DNA from: Streptohalobacillus salinus
GTDB taxonomy: Bacteria > Bacillota > Bacilli > Bacillales > Amphibacillaceae
Direction of reading: 5' to 3'
NCBI RefSeq assembly: GCF_003201605.1
Contig: NZ_QJJR01000003.1
Span: forward strand, 62,001-126,000
Length of the DNA: 64,000 nucleotides
Shown here piece after piece: positions 51,053 through 61,530 of this stretch. The notes below the pieces were generated by a model. That model was not told where the DNA came from, ran no database searches, and was given only the letters and a program-made list of their open reading frames with translations. Positions within the stretch are counted from its first letter, which is position 1, and each line of letters begins with the position of its first letter. A program made the position numbers and the translations under genes.

Positions 51053-52339
51053 ATGACGGACATGATTGCTGTGATTGGACTCGGATACGTCGGGTTGCCC
51101 CTAACCATCACCTTAGCTAATCATTATCGTGTGATTGGTTATGATTCTAACGAAGCTAAAATCACTAAACTGCATGCCGGCATTGATTATACCGATGAAG
51201 TCGGGGCAGGTGCACTGATCAATAGCTCAGCTCAATTTACCCATTCAAGCGCAGAAATCGAAGCTGCGAATATCTACATTGTTACCGTCCCAACACCGGT
51301 GCATGCTGATAAAACGCCTGATTTAAACCCGCTAATCAATGCGTCACAATTGATTGGTCCTTATCTTCGGGTAGGAGACATGGTGATTTATGAATCAACG
51401 GTTTATCCCGGCACAACTGAGGAAGTCTGTGTACCGATTCTTGAGCGTACCTCACGTCTTTATTTAAACGAAGGATTTAGTGTCGGCTACTGCCCCGAGC
51501 GGATTAACCCAGGTGACAAGGCACATACTGTGACCACGATTAGTCGGGTCATTAGCGCCAGTAATCCCGAGGCACTGACGAAAGTCACTGCCATTTACCA
51601 GCACGTGACCTCAGGTGAGCTTCATGTGGCACCTTCAATTAAGGTAGCAGAAGCGAGTAAAGTCATCGAAAATGCACAGCGTGACGTTAATATTGCTTTC
51701 GTCAATGAATTAGCCATTGCCTTTCATTACATGGGGATCGACACCCAAGATGTTCTTGATGCAGCAAACACGAAGTGGAATTTCCTGAACTTTAAACCGG
51801 GACTGGTCGGGGGGCACTGCATCAGCATTGACCCCTACTACTTTATTTACAAAGCTGAACAGCTCGGGTACCATTCACAGCTGTTAGCATCCGCACGGAT
51901 GATTAATCAACAAATGGCAAACTTCGTCACCCAGGCCATCATTAAACAAGCTCTAAAAGCCAATAAAGGGCTTCCGATTGATCGGATTGGTATCCTTGGC
52001 GTTACCTTTAAAGAAAATTGTGCCGACTTAAGAAATTCCAAAGTTTTTGATATCATCGAGGCGTTAAAAGATTACAACATTGATGTGTTGGTTCATGACC
52101 CTATTGCTGATCCATTACTCGTCGAACGAGACTATCAGCTCAAGCTCGCGTCACTCGATCACTTTAAAGCGTGTGACGGGATTGTTGTTGCGGTTGGCCA
52201 CCAGTTTTATCGTGATGATTTAACCGCTAGCGACCTTAAAGGCATGCTTAAAACTGATCGTCATCTCGTCTTCGATTTAAAAAGCATTTACCCAAAAGCT
52301 GACTTTGAAGCACAAGATTTGAAAATGTGGCGCATATAA
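51053..52339 (+). CDS. UDP-N-acetyl-sugar 6-dehydrogenase (WbpO/TviB/WecC type)
   Basis: Oxidises a UDP-sugar at C6 to the uronate (428 residues). NAD site MIAVIGLGYVGLPL, central domain with the conserved lysine in KVIENAQRDVNIAFVNEL, catalytic Cys256 in LVGGHCISIDPYY. The sequence type resembles UDP-GalNAc/GlcNAc or UDP-ManNAc dehydrogenases rather than UDP-glucose dehydrogenase. The ATG at 51053 has GAGGGAG six bases upstream. With WecB (9247) it could make UDP-ManNAcA, but UDP-GalNAcA is equally possible. Confidence 0.88.
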   Translation: MTDMIAVIGLGYVGLPLTITLANHYRVIGYDSNEAKITKLHAGIDYTDEVGAGALINSSAQFTHSSAEIEAANIYIVTVPTPVHADKTPDLNPLINASQLIGPYLRVGDMVIYESTVYPGTTEEVCVPILERTSRLYLNEGFSVGYCPERINPGDKAHTVTTISRVISASNPEALTKVTAIYQHVTSGELHVAPSIKVAEASKVIENAQRDVNIAFVNELAIAFHYMGIDTQDVLDAANTKWNFLNFKPGLVGGHCISIDPYYFIYKAEQLGYHSQLLASARMINQQMANFVTQAIIKQALKANKGLPIDRIGILGVTFKENCADLRNSKVFDIIEALKDYNIDVLVHDPIADPLLVERDYQLKLASLDHFKACDGIVVAVGHQFYRDDLTASDLKGMLKTDRHLVFDLKSIYPKADFEAQDLKMWRI

Positions 52340-52355
52340 ATGCTCTGCGAACGAG

Positions 52356-52397
52356 AGCTTAGGCGGACTGATGTTGGTCAGATCGCTTAAGCTTTTT
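52356..52397 (+). terminator. Terminator of the polysaccharide operon
   Basis: Stem AGCTTA/TAAGCT with inner CTGA/TCAG, followed by five T. The rest of the 52398-52547 gap shows nothing. Confidence 0.78.
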
Positions 52398-52547
52398 ATC
52401 TGACAACGCCTAGAAGTAAGCACCTTGATTAAACAGCCACCACGTAGATGCTCGGTCTCTACTTTCACCTTTTCAAGCGTCACGCTTTCAACACGACCTC
52501 TCCAGAAGAAGCACGCCTTCCCCTCTTAATTATACAAAGCTTATACG

Positions 52548-52576
52548 TCGACAACCTAATTTTTGCTTGCTATACT
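52548..52576 (+). promoter_or_regulatory. Promoter of the RND gene
   Basis: -35 TCGACA (52548-52553), 17-base spacer, -10 TATACT (52571-52576), about 40 bases before the ATG. Confidence 0.6.
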
Positions 52577-52616
52577 ATAGCTACATTACATAAACAGAAA
52601 AAACGGAGGATAACGC

Positions 52617-55600
52617 ATGCACTTACTTTTAAAATACCGAAAAATCGTTTGGGTCTTGATGCTGCTACTAATAGCTGTCGGCGTCTTTACCTACATCCAA
52701 TTACCAAAACGGGACATCCCAGAAATCAATCAAGAATTAGCGGCGATTTCTGTTGTATACCCCGGGGCTACCCCAGCGACCATGGAGAAAGCGATAACCA
52801 ATCCGGTTGAAGACGCACTCGACGGGATTGACGGCATCACCGATCTTAACTCCACTTCAACAAATGGTTTCGTTAATGTTACCGCTGTTCTTGATGGTGC
52901 GAGTGACGCAACAACGACTTATCAAGCCATTAATCAGGCGATTAATGATGTAAAAGGACAGTTTCCCACTGAGGTGCGTTCTGTCAGTGTCAATACCGAT
53001 TTAATTCAAGCTAACGTTGAGACCTATCATCTTTTAAGTCGCGACTTAGGTCCCTTGTTAAACTTACGTCCCACTATTGATCAATTTGTCGAAGACTTGC
53101 TTGCGATCAATGGCGTAAAAGGTATTGATCTCCGCGGTTTACCTGATGAACGTCTTTCGGTCAGTATCGAACCTGAGTTGCTTGCTCGGTATCAACTGCA
53201 ACCAAACGCAATCATTGAAACTTTGTCTGAGACCCTGTCTCCGACAGCACTCGGTTCAGAAGAAAAAGATGGTGAACTTGTCTCCTTATCCCTACCAGGT
53301 TATCAATCCCTGGAAGACTTAAACGAAACAATTGTCACGACGAATGAGAATGGACCCATTCGCTTAAAGGACGTCACGACAATCACGCGTGATACAGCAG
53401 CGATTGATACGTATATCCATCAAGATGGTCAATATGCGTTATCGTTAACGGTCCAAGCAGAAGATGGCATAAACATTCAAAGTTTAGAAGCACCCTTAAA
53501 TGCTGCAACCACGGCTTTTGAAGAAAGTTTACCTCCTGATGTCAGTCTGAACACATACTTCAGCCAATTAAATATTATTGATGACGTTTACGCGTCACTG
53601 TTACAATCGTTATTTATTTCATTAATTGCCGTGATGGTCATTATGATTCTCGGTCTGCCGATCTCATCTGCGATTATCGTCGCGCTGGCAATCCCTTTAT
53701 CAATGGTCATTGGCCTCATTCCTTTACCTTATAACGGGGTTGATTTAAATCAAATCTCGATTATTGGGATCATTGTTGCGATTGGTATTTTAGTTGATGA
53801 TGCGATTGTGGTAAATGACAACATCGAACGCCGCTTTCGTCTCGGTGACAACGCCTTAGACGGTGTCTTAAACGGCATCAAAGAAGTCCGCGTCTCGATC
53901 ATTACCTCAACGTTACTGATTGCCTTTAGCTTTGTGCCACTCACCTTTTTATCAGGGAGTAATGGTGACTTTATTCGCGCCTTACCGTTAGCACTTGTTT
54001 ACACCGTGCTAGCTTCAACTTTACTAGCTTTAACATTCATGCCAACCTTACGGTTTGCTTTAAAACAGCAGAAAGATGCGCAACCTACACGCAGTGGACT
54101 ATTAAGTGGCTTATTCGATAAATTAAGTGATGTTTACGCCGACAAAGTCATACCATTCAGCTTAAAACGACCCCTGTTAACGATTGCGCTTACGTTTGTC
54201 ATGACGCTTGCTATGCTCAGTACGTTCTTCATCGTTCCCTTTGAATTCTTCCCAGCAGCTGAACGTGAAGAAGTAACCATCACTGCCCGTCTAGATGAAG
54301 GCACTACACTTGAAGCAACACGCGAACGCTTAATCGCCATTGAAGAATACCTAAACGAACAGGCACCTGAAGTAACCGAAACAACCAGCTACGCTGGACG
54401 TGGTCTCCCTGCCATTTTTGGGTCAACGCTCACAAATTCAGGCGAGAATACCGGGCAGATTGTTGCACGCGTTGACCTCTCATCAACCAAGGTCCTTGAT
54501 TTTATCGATCACTATGAACAAGACTTGCGGCAACAGTTTAGTGACGTTCAACTTGAATTATCAACCATTGTCTCTGGACCACCGGCAGGACCTGATGTTG
54601 CCTTAGATATTCAAGGTGAAGACTTAACGACACTCACCACTTACGCCAATGATTTATCCGCAAAACTTGATGCCCTTGATTCGACAAAACTCGTCAAATC
54701 AAATGCTGTAACTAAACCGGTTATTGAATTAAATATTGATGAACCGGCACTATTCAATTATGGTTTTACGCGTCAGCAAGTTGAAGGGTTAATGCAGCTT
54801 GCGAATATCGGGGCACCGATTGGTACCTTTGACAACGGCAAGGACCGCTTACCTGTCAATGTCACTTATAATGATGGTGATCCTGACGGTTTAGCTTTAT
54901 CAGCACTTGAGTTGGCTAGCTTTAGCGGGGAATCACCGGTACCGACCATCGTGCCGTTAGCCGATTTCATCAGTGAAGAACGCAACGAACAAATCAGTGC
55001 CATTAACCATATCAACGGAGAACGCACCGTCACCTTAGCAATCTTTAGTGATGGTGATGATTTTGCTCGTGACCTTGATGCAGTGCTAAATGATTTTGAA
55101 GAGACGTTACCCACGGGCATCACTATTGTTGAAACAGGTGAACAAGCGAGTCAAACTGCATTCTTCTTAGAAGTTGGGAAACTCTTCTTAGTCGTCTTGT
55201 TTTTAATTTATATGACGCTTGCGATTCAATTTAATTCACTAACTACACCGCTTTTAGTCAGCGCGACCATTGTCTTAGCGGTCAGTGGGGCAGGGCTTGG
55301 TTTGCTTATTTCCGGAGAACCACTCAGTTTCCTAGCGGTCCTTGGTATCGTCGCACTGTCTGGGGTCATTGTTCGCAACGCCATCCTTCTCATTGAATTT
55401 ATCGAACAAAATCGCGATCAGTATTCATCCGTTAATGAAGCTTTCATTGAAGCTGGACGTCAACGACTCCGTCCAATTCTTTTAACGACATTAACATCGA
55501 TGGCCGCACTGATTCCGATTATTATCACTGGTGATGTGCTCTTTAAACCATTAGCCGTGTCGATTGTTTACGGCATCTTGTTTGCTACGTTGTTAACGTT

Positions 55601-55670
55601 ATTATCGATTCCACCACTTTATCTATTACTCGTTAGAGCACGGACTCGAAAAGATAAACAAGCATCGTAA
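52617..55670 (+). CDS. RND family exporter (AcrB/SwrC-like)
   Basis: 1017-residue resistance-nodulation-division transporter with twelve predicted helices and two large extracellular loops. Helix 4 carries GILVDDAIVVNDNIERRF with the proton-relay aspartates. N-terminal PKRDIPEIN and VVYPGATPATMEKAITNPVE are typical. No adaptor (MFP) gene is next to it, as for Gram-positive SwrC (YerP), which exports surfactin. Substrate unknown. GGAGG stands seven bases before ATG. Single-gene unit with own promoter and terminator. Confidence 0.93.
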   Translation: MHLLLKYRKIVWVLMLLLIAVGVFTYIQLPKRDIPEINQELAAISVVYPGATPATMEKAITNPVEDALDGIDGITDLNSTSTNGFVNVTAVLDGASDATTTYQAINQAINDVKGQFPTEVRSVSVNTDLIQANVETYHLLSRDLGPLLNLRPTIDQFVEDLLAINGVKGIDLRGLPDERLSVSIEPELLARYQLQPNAIIETLSETLSPTALGSEEKDGELVSLSLPGYQSLEDLNETIVTTNENGPIRLKDVTTITRDTAAIDTYIHQDGQYALSLTVQAEDGINIQSLEAPLNAATTAFEESLPPDVSLNTYFSQLNIIDDVYASLLQSLFISLIAVMVIMILGLPISSAIIVALAIPLSMVIGLIPLPYNGVDLNQISIIGIIVAIGILVDDAIVVNDNIERRFRLGDNALDGVLNGIKEVRVSIITSTLLIAFSFVPLTFLSGSNGDFIRALPLALVYTVLASTLLALTFMPTLRFALKQQKDAQPTRSGLLSGLFDKLSDVYADKVIPFSLKRPLLTIALTFVMTLAMLSTFFIVPFEFFPAAEREEVTITARLDEGTTLEATRERLIAIEEYLNEQAPEVTETTSYAGRGLPAIFGSTLTNSGENTGQIVARVDLSSTKVLDFIDHYEQDLRQQFSDVQLELSTIVSGPPAGPDVALDIQGEDLTTLTTYANDLSAKLDALDSTKLVKSNAVTKPVIELNIDEPALFNYGFTRQQVEGLMQLANIGAPIGTFDNGKDRLPVNVTYNDGDPDGLALSALELASFSGESPVPTIVPLADFISEERNEQISAINHINGERTVTLAIFSDGDDFARDLDAVLNDFEETLPTGITIVETGEQASQTAFFLEVGKLFLVVLFLIYMTLAIQFNSLTTPLLVSATIVLAVSGAGLGLLISGEPLSFLAVLGIVALSGVIVRNAILLIEFIEQNRDQYSSVNEAFIEAGRQRLRPILLTTLTSMAALIPIIITGDVLFKPLAVSIVYGILFATLLTLLSIPPLYLLLVRARTRKDKQAS

Positions 55671-55703
55671 CGCTTAGCCGTTGATACACAAAAAATTGTC
55701 CAA

Positions 55704-55750
55704 CAAAAAAAGCGAGACGGCCTCATTTTCTGTCGTCTCGCTTTTCTCTT
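55704..55750 (+). terminator. Terminator after the RND gene
   Basis: AAAAGCGAGACG/CGTCTCGCTTTT stem (55708-55719/55734-55745) with flanking A and T runs. Confidence 0.88.
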
Positions 55751-55783
55751 TTGCATATTTTTTGTAATTCTTTATATAAAATA

Positions 55784-55792
55784 TGCTATGAT
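55784..55792 (+). promoter_or_regulatory. Extended -10 of the AI-2E family gene
   Basis: TGCTATGAT, 34 bases before the start codon; the -35 is unclear. Confidence 0.45.
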
Positions 55793-55825
55793 ATCACTAG
55801 ACTACAAAAAAAGGATGTGACATAG

Positions 55826-56908
55826 GTGACAAGTCAAAAACCGTTTCGCTGGTTAGTATACGGCATCTTAATTTTCACCTTGATTTACTTAATCTCTCTA
55901 ACAGGTTTTATCTTTGTACCGGTTGGGTTACTGATCGCTTCAATTGCTGTGCCAATTGTTGGGGCAGGTTTACTTTTCTACATTACCAACCCGCTCGTCA
56001 ACCTATTAGAAAAGTATAAAGTTAAACGGATTTTCGGTGTTTTAATTGTTTTCGTACTGATTATCCTAGTCGGCTATTTGATTACTCTTTTCCTCGTTCC
56101 ACCTTTACAAGAACAGATGACGCGATTGGTTAACAATGCACCTGCGATTGCGAATTGGTTCGAAGAACTATGGATCATGTGGCAAAACAGACAAGAATTC
56201 TTGCCTCAAGCAATGGAAGATTCTGTTCAGAATGTAATTGATAATTTAGACACGTATGCAGAAAATGTGATTACTTCACTCTTTTCAGTCATTAGTTCAT
56301 TATTTAGCTTTTTATTCTCGTTCGTTATGATTCCGTTCTTCTTGTTCTTTATGTTGAAAGACGGCCATAAATTCGCACCATTTATTACCCAGTTTTTCAG
56401 TGAACAAAAAGCTAAGAGTTTGAATTTACTATTGGTAAACATTAACAAAACCTTAAGTTCGTTCATTCAAGGACAGGCAATCGTAAGTTTAGTGGTCGGG
56501 ATTATCTTGCTGATTGGTTACTCGATTGTCGGCCTGAATTATGCGTTAGTACTTGCCCTCTTCGGCTTATTCATGAACCTGATTCCTTTTGTCGGTCCGT
56601 GGCTTTCAGCTATTCCCGCTGTCATTATCGGTTTTTTCCAAGATCCAATGGTTGGGGTTTGGACAGCAGTAATTATGATTGTTGCGCAACAGATTGAAGG
56701 TAACTTCATTTCACCAAACGTCATGGGGAAAGTATTAAACTTACACCCACTGACCGTAATTACCGTTATTTTAGCGGCTGGAGCCATCTTTGGTTTTGTT
56801 GGGTTACTTCTTGCCGTACCAAGTTATGCTGTAGCCAAGACAATCATTAGTCACTTTTATCATGTTTATACAAACTCAAGGCCCGTCGGTCAAAAGAATA
56901 TTTTTTAA
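55826..56908 (+). CDS. AI-2E family transporter
   Basis: 360-residue permease of the AI-2E/PerM family, about eight helices with the family pattern: helices near residues 11-50 and 65-95, a soluble stretch 98-150, then GLFMNLIPFVGPWLSAIPAV and GNFISPNVMGKVLNLHPLTV in the C-terminal half. Members export AI-2, act as sodium/proton antiporters or are uncharacterised, so the substrate is unknown. GTG start after AAAGGATG. Confidence 0.88.
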   Translation: MTSQKPFRWLVYGILIFTLIYLISLTGFIFVPVGLLIASIAVPIVGAGLLFYITNPLVNLLEKYKVKRIFGVLIVFVLIILVGYLITLFLVPPLQEQMTRLVNNAPAIANWFEELWIMWQNRQEFLPQAMEDSVQNVIDNLDTYAENVITSLFSVISSLFSFLFSFVMIPFFLFFMLKDGHKFAPFITQFFSEQKAKSLNLLLVNINKTLSSFIQGQAIVSLVVGIILLIGYSIVGLNYALVLALFGLFMNLIPFVGPWLSAIPAVIIGFFQDPMVGVWTAVIMIVAQQIEGNFISPNVMGKVLNLHPLTVITVILAAGAIFGFVGLLLAVPSYAVAKTIISHFYHVYTNSRPVGQKNIF

Positions 56909-56912
56909 CATA

Positions 56913-56949
56913 ATGTCTTCCTCCGATGATTCGGACGGAAGACATTTTT
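56913..56949 (+). terminator. Terminator after the AI-2E family gene
   Basis: ATGTCTTCC/GGAAGACAT plus TCCGA/TCGGA with one bulge, followed by TTTTTATG. Confidence 0.85.
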
Positions 56950-57005
56950 ATGTTAGAATGGGGAAGGTATTTTAAAAAGCCTACATAGAAAGTGAGCGGA
57001 GCAAT

Positions 57006-59087
57006 GTGGTTCAATTTAATGACGCTTTACATATATTAAAAGCTTATTTCGGTTATGATTCGTTTAGAGACGGTCAAGCTGACTTAATCAAATCCAGTTT
57101 AAAACAAGAAAACACCTTAGGCATTATGCCAACCGGAGGCGGTAAGTCGATCTGTTATCAAATCCCGGGCATTTTATTAGACGGAACCGCTGTAATTATT
57201 TCACCATTAATTTCTTTAATGAAAGATCAAGTCGATGCATTAGAGACATACGGGGTTAAAGCAACCTTTATTAATAGCAGTTTAGATAAAGAGACTTACA
57301 TGACCCGAATGCGCGCCATTCAAGAGGGGGCATATGATTTTGTTTATGTTGCACCCGAACGTTTTGATCATGAGTGGTTTTTTAATGTGATTCAATCGAT
57401 TAAGATAAGTTTCATTGCCTTCGATGAGGCCCATTGCATCTCACAGTGGGGGCACGACTTCAGACCAAGTTACCGTTCGATTATTCATCGGATTCAACAA
57501 CTCCATCATGTCCCGTTTATGATGGCTCTTACCGCAACTGCTACGCCTGAAGTCATTCGTGATATCCAACACTTACTTCAGATCAGTGTGGACCATACCA
57601 TCAACACCGGTTTCCGACGCGAAAATCTTCACTTTCATTTATTGAAAGGCCAAGATAAATCAACGTTCATTACCGACTATGTTAAAAACCATACCCAAGA
57701 ATCAGGGATTATTTATTGCCCGACGCGAAAGACAGTTGAACAGGTCCATGGTTTATTGATTAAGAAGGGCTTTAAAGCCGCTTACTATCACGCGGGTCTG
57801 TCTGAAGATAAACGCATTTTAGAACAAAACCGTTTCATCAGCGATGAACGGACGATTATGGTCGCCACCAACGCCTTTGGTATGGGGATTGACAAAAGCA
57901 ACGTGCGCTACGTGATTCACCACAGCATGCCGATGAATATTGAAGCCTATTACCAAGAAGCTGGACGAGCCGGTCGCGACGGGGAGCCGAGTGATTGTAT
58001 TTTAATGTATAATCCGCAAGATGTTCAGCTGCAGAAATTTTTAATTGAACAATCCAAACTCGATGATGAGAAAAAGCAATTGGAATATAAAAAATTACAA
58101 GCAATGATTAACTATTGCCACACCAATCAATGTTTACTTGTGTATATGCTAGATTACTTTAATGACCAGTTCTCTAAAGATGATTGTATGCACTGTTCCA
58201 ATTGTACCGACACAACTGAGCGAACGGACCGAACAGTTGATGCGCAAAAAGTTTTTTCTTGTGTCATCCGCATGAATCAACGTTTTGGGGCTACCTTAAC
58301 AGCCAAAGTCTTAAAAGGATCAAAGGATCAAAAGGTGCGTCAATTTAAATTTGATCAGCTCTCAACCTATGGGTTGCTTAAGCACCTCACCGAAAAACAA
58401 ATTGTTCAGTTTATCCATTTATTAATTGCTGAAGGTTATCTTTCACCCGGCGAAGGCCAATACCCAACCTTGAAATTGACTGAAAAAGCGGTCAAGGTCT
58501 TAAAAGAACATGCCCCAGTCTGGTTGAAAACGCCAGTGGTTAAAGAAGCAGCGGTGACAGATTATAACGCCACCATGTTTGAGGATTTACGGCAACTACG
58601 TAAAGGACTAGCCGAAGAAGAAGGGGTGCCTCCATACGTCATCTTCTCTGATGCCACCTTAAAAGACCTTACCCGGCAACTGCCAACAACGAAGCAGGCC
58701 ATGCTTCAGATTAAAGGGGTTGGTGAGAAGAAGTTTGACCAGTACGGGGAGCCGTTTATGCAATACATCATTGATAAAGATCGTGAGCGCCCCAGTTACT
58801 TAGTTAGTTTTGAACGTTATCAAGGTGGTGAGACCATCCATCATATTGCTAGACGGCGCAACATTAAAGTCGACACGGTCATGGACCATCTCCTACAGGC
58901 TTACGACGACGGGGAAACGATTGATTTCACCGACTTCTTCGATGAGGAAGTGGAAAATCATGTGCTCGATGCTTATGAAGAAGTCGGTGAAGCTCGGCTT
59001 AAAGCGATTAAAGACATGGTCTACGATGAGATTGATTATAAGACGATTAAGGCCGTCCTCGTCAAACATCACCAATACGAGCAATAA
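57006..59087 (+). CDS. recQ: ATP-dependent DNA helicase RecQ
   Basis: 3'-5' DNA helicase of recombination and repair (693 residues). Motif I MPTGGGKSICYQIPG, motif II FDEAHCISQWGHDFRPSY, motif V/VI NAFGMGIDKSNVRYVIHH and YYQEAGRAGRDG, then the zinc cluster (CMHCSNC), RQC winged helix and an HRDC domain (about 520-600). A C-terminal helix-turn-helix (SFERYQGGETIHHIARRRNI onward) makes it longer than minimal RecQ. GTG start with GGAG close upstream. Confidence 0.95.
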   Translation: MVQFNDALHILKAYFGYDSFRDGQADLIKSSLKQENTLGIMPTGGGKSICYQIPGILLDGTAVIISPLISLMKDQVDALETYGVKATFINSSLDKETYMTRMRAIQEGAYDFVYVAPERFDHEWFFNVIQSIKISFIAFDEAHCISQWGHDFRPSYRSIIHRIQQLHHVPFMMALTATATPEVIRDIQHLLQISVDHTINTGFRRENLHFHLLKGQDKSTFITDYVKNHTQESGIIYCPTRKTVEQVHGLLIKKGFKAAYYHAGLSEDKRILEQNRFISDERTIMVATNAFGMGIDKSNVRYVIHHSMPMNIEAYYQEAGRAGRDGEPSDCILMYNPQDVQLQKFLIEQSKLDDEKKQLEYKKLQAMINYCHTNQCLLVYMLDYFNDQFSKDDCMHCSNCTDTTERTDRTVDAQKVFSCVIRMNQRFGATLTAKVLKGSKDQKVRQFKFDQLSTYGLLKHLTEKQIVQFIHLLIAEGYLSPGEGQYPTLKLTEKAVKVLKEHAPVWLKTPVVKEAAVTDYNATMFEDLRQLRKGLAEEEGVPPYVIFSDATLKDLTRQLPTTKQAMLQIKGVGEKKFDQYGEPFMQYIIDKDRERPSYLVSFERYQGGETIHHIARRRNIKVDTVMDHLLQAYDDGETIDFTDFFDEEVENHVLDAYEEVGEARLKAIKDMVYDEIDYKTIKAVLVKHHQYEQ

Positions 59088-59141
59088 CGCGATCTCTTCA
59101 TCTTTCGTTAAAGGTGAGCTGAATACTTGAGTGGTTCAGAC

Positions 59142-59196
59142 AACACCTGTACTGGCATGACATCATAAAACGTCATGTCAGTACAGGTGTTTTTTA
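59142..59196 (+). terminator. Terminator after recQ
   Basis: A 20-bp stem with one mismatch (59142-59161/59172-59191) and a T run. Downstream, TATAAT at 59269-59274 and 59305-59310 are possible -10 sites of the chemoreceptor gene, without clear -35. Confidence 0.88.
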
Positions 59197-59344
59197 TTAA
59201 CTTCAGCCAGTGTCACGATTACCTTGCTCGAAATATGATGCATCAGTACGAAAATCGTTATTTTTTCCTATAATATAATTGAAGTATTTCATTCTATTTT
59301 CCTGTATAATACGTATATCACAACATATGAGGAGCGTTTTCTAG

Positions 59345-61363
59345 ATGAAAAGTATTAGAATGAAGTTAGTATTGTATTTTTCGGTAATAATGGCTGTAGC
59401 TTTAGCACTTTTAGGTTTTATTATCATGAATGGCGCAAGTGAAGCAATTGAACAAGAAGCAGAAGAAGGCCTTCTCTCGCTTGCTACAGAAGGGGCAAGA
59501 GTGACCGATAGTCGACTCGACAGTAAATTTATTTATCTTGAAGGGTTGACTAATCTTCCGGAAATTCAGTCAGACACCCGTGACATCGATAGCGCGATGG
59601 ACATTTTTCTAGACCGGGTGGAAGAAACAGACTATTTACGTATCGGAATTGCTGATTTAGATGGCAATTTATATTTGTCTGATTCGTATGGCAACGACGG
59701 CGATATCGTTGATATATCTGAACGCGACTATTACCATGCTTCCCTAAACGGCGAGCGTGGTCTGATGCCACCTTCGCTTAGTGTCAATCCCGCAGATGGG
59801 GATCGCTTAATTATGGTCACCTCTGTACCTATTATTGAAGCCGGTCAAATCACTGGTGTTTTGGTTGCGGTCGGCGATGCTGACTTTCTTAGCTTGATTG
59901 TTGACGACATTCAATTTGGAGAAAACGGTTATGCATATATGATTAATGAAGAAGGGACAGTTGTTGCCCACCCCAACCGAGACATGATTAGGGATTTCTT
60001 TAATCCGATTCTACAAAGCGAAGAGGATGCTTCGCTTGATTCAGTCGCTCAGCAATTCTCTGAAATATTGTCGGCTTCATCCGGAGTCGGTAATTACAAT
60101 TTCGAAGGGAACGATTTATATTCTGGATTCTCTGACATCGGTGATACTGGCTGGAATTTAATTGTTACTGCCGATGAAGATGAGGTACTTGCAAGTGTGA
60201 ATAACTTACGTACAACAGCGATCCTCATGACGATTATCGCTGTCGTGATTGCGATTGTGCTTACCTTTTTTGTCGGCACAAGCATATCAAAACCGATTCA
60301 ATCGGTTTCTCAGTCGGCAGCAAAGATTGGTGAGTTAGATTTACGACAAGACATCGATGGAAAACTTTTAAACAGTAAAGATGAAGTCGGTCAGTTGGCA
60401 CATGCCCTGCAGAACATTACGAATAATGTGCGTCAGGTTGTCTTTGATATTAACGATTCCGCCGGAAATGTCTCAGCTTCCTCGGAACAATTAACGGCCA
60501 CCTCACAACAATCTGCTTCAGCCTCAGAAGAAGTGGCATCAACGATTCAGGATATTGCTGACGGGGCGGCGAGTCAAGCTGAAAATACTGAAGCTGGATC
60601 TGAAAAGGCTTATCGATTGGGGCAAGTCGTTGAACAGGAACACGCTGTCGTCACACGTCTGAATGAAGCATTTACCGATGTTCATGCTGCTGTAGAAGCC
60701 GGTATTGCCGAAATCAAGCGCCTGGCGGTCATCTCTGATCAAACTTCAAAAGCGACCAAAGAAGTTGAACAAGGCATAATGAAAACAAACGAAAGCTCTC
60801 ACCGCATTAGTGAAGCGAGTAGCGTGATTGCCAATATTGCTGAACAAACGAACTTACTTGCACTAAATGCAGCCATTGAAGCAGCTCGAGCGGGCGAAGC
60901 CGGGAAAGGGTTCTCTGTTGTGGCTGAGGAAATTCGTAAACTTGCCGAACAATCGACCACTTCTACTGCATCAATCGATGACATCGTCAAAGACCTGCAG
61001 GCAAATGCCGAACAATCAGTCAAAGTGATGGCAGAAGTTTCTACGGTTCTTGAAGAACAATTGAGCAGTGTGAAATTAACCCAAGAAAAATACCATCAAA
61101 TTGAAGGGGCGATGGACATTTCAAATCAAGCAGTCGAGCACTTAAATGAAACTGGTCAAACGATTGCGTCCATCAAAGAAGACATCGTAACAACGTTGGA
61201 AGGTCTTTCAGCTATTGCAGAAGAAAACTCCGCTGCTACTGAAGAAGTCTCAGCGGCGATGCAGGAACAAACCTCCTCGATGGCAGAAATTTCGCATTCA
61301 AGTTCAAGTTTATCAGAACTTGCGATGGCCTTAAAAATGCTTGTTGAAAAATTCAAGATCTAA
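59345..61363 (+). CDS. Methyl-accepting chemotaxis protein (dCache type)
   Basis: 672-residue transmembrane chemoreceptor. Helix 1 about 8-28, an extracellular dCache-like sensor (30-295; [18 protein letters not shown] and [17 protein letters not shown]), helix 2 about 297-318, HAMP, and a cytoplasmic signalling domain with the hairpin tip [20 protein letters not shown] phosphate/amine ligand is not predictable. It implies motility, although no flagellar genes lie in the window. ATG after GAGGAG. Confidence 0.95.
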   Translation: MKSIRMKLVLYFSVIMAVALALLGFIIMNGASEAIEQEAEEGLLSLATEGARVTDSRLDSKFIYLEGLTNLPEIQSDTRDIDSAMDIFLDRVEETDYLRIGIADLDGNLYLSDSYGNDGDIVDISERDYYHASLNGERGLMPPSLSVNPADGDRLIMVTSVPIIEAGQITGVLVAVGDADFLSLIVDDIQFGENGYAYMINEEGTVVAHPNRDMIRDFFNPILQSEEDASLDSVAQQFSEILSASSGVGNYNFEGNDLYSGFSDIGDTGWNLIVTADEDEVLASVNNLRTTAILMTIIAVVIAIVLTFFVGTSISKPIQSVSQSAAKIGELDLRQDIDGKLLNSKDEVGQLAHALQNITNNVRQVVFDINDSAGNVSASSEQLTATSQQSASASEEVASTIQDIADGAASQAENTEAGSEKAYRLGQVVEQEHAVVTRLNEAFTDVHAAVEAGIAEIKRLAVISDQTSKATKEVEQGIMKTNESSHRISEASSVIANIAEQTNLLALNAAIEAARAGEAGKGFSVVAEEIRKLAEQSTTSTASIDDIVKDLQANAEQSVKVMAEVSTVLEEQLSSVKLTQEKYHQIEGAMDISNQAVEHLNETGQTIASIKEDIVTTLEGLSAIAEENSAATEEVSAAMQEQTSSMAEISHSSSSLSELAMALKMLVEKFKI

Positions 61364-61429
61364 GCATCACTTCAGTCAACCAAAGCCGTTTACCTTTGAA
61401 ACGGTCATAGCACAAATCAAAACCAGCTA

Positions 61430-61478
61430 AAAAAGCAATGCCACTTGTGAGTTATTCACCAGCGGCATTGCTTTTTAA
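61430..61478 (+). terminator. Terminator after the chemoreceptor gene
   Basis: AAAAGCAATGCC/GGCATTGCTTTT stem with long loop and T run; also usable by the convergent aminopeptidase gene. Confidence 0.8.
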
Positions 61479-61530
61479 ATCAATTTTTATTTCTTTCGTT
61501 TTCTTTTCTCTATGTCACTGCTTACTATAC

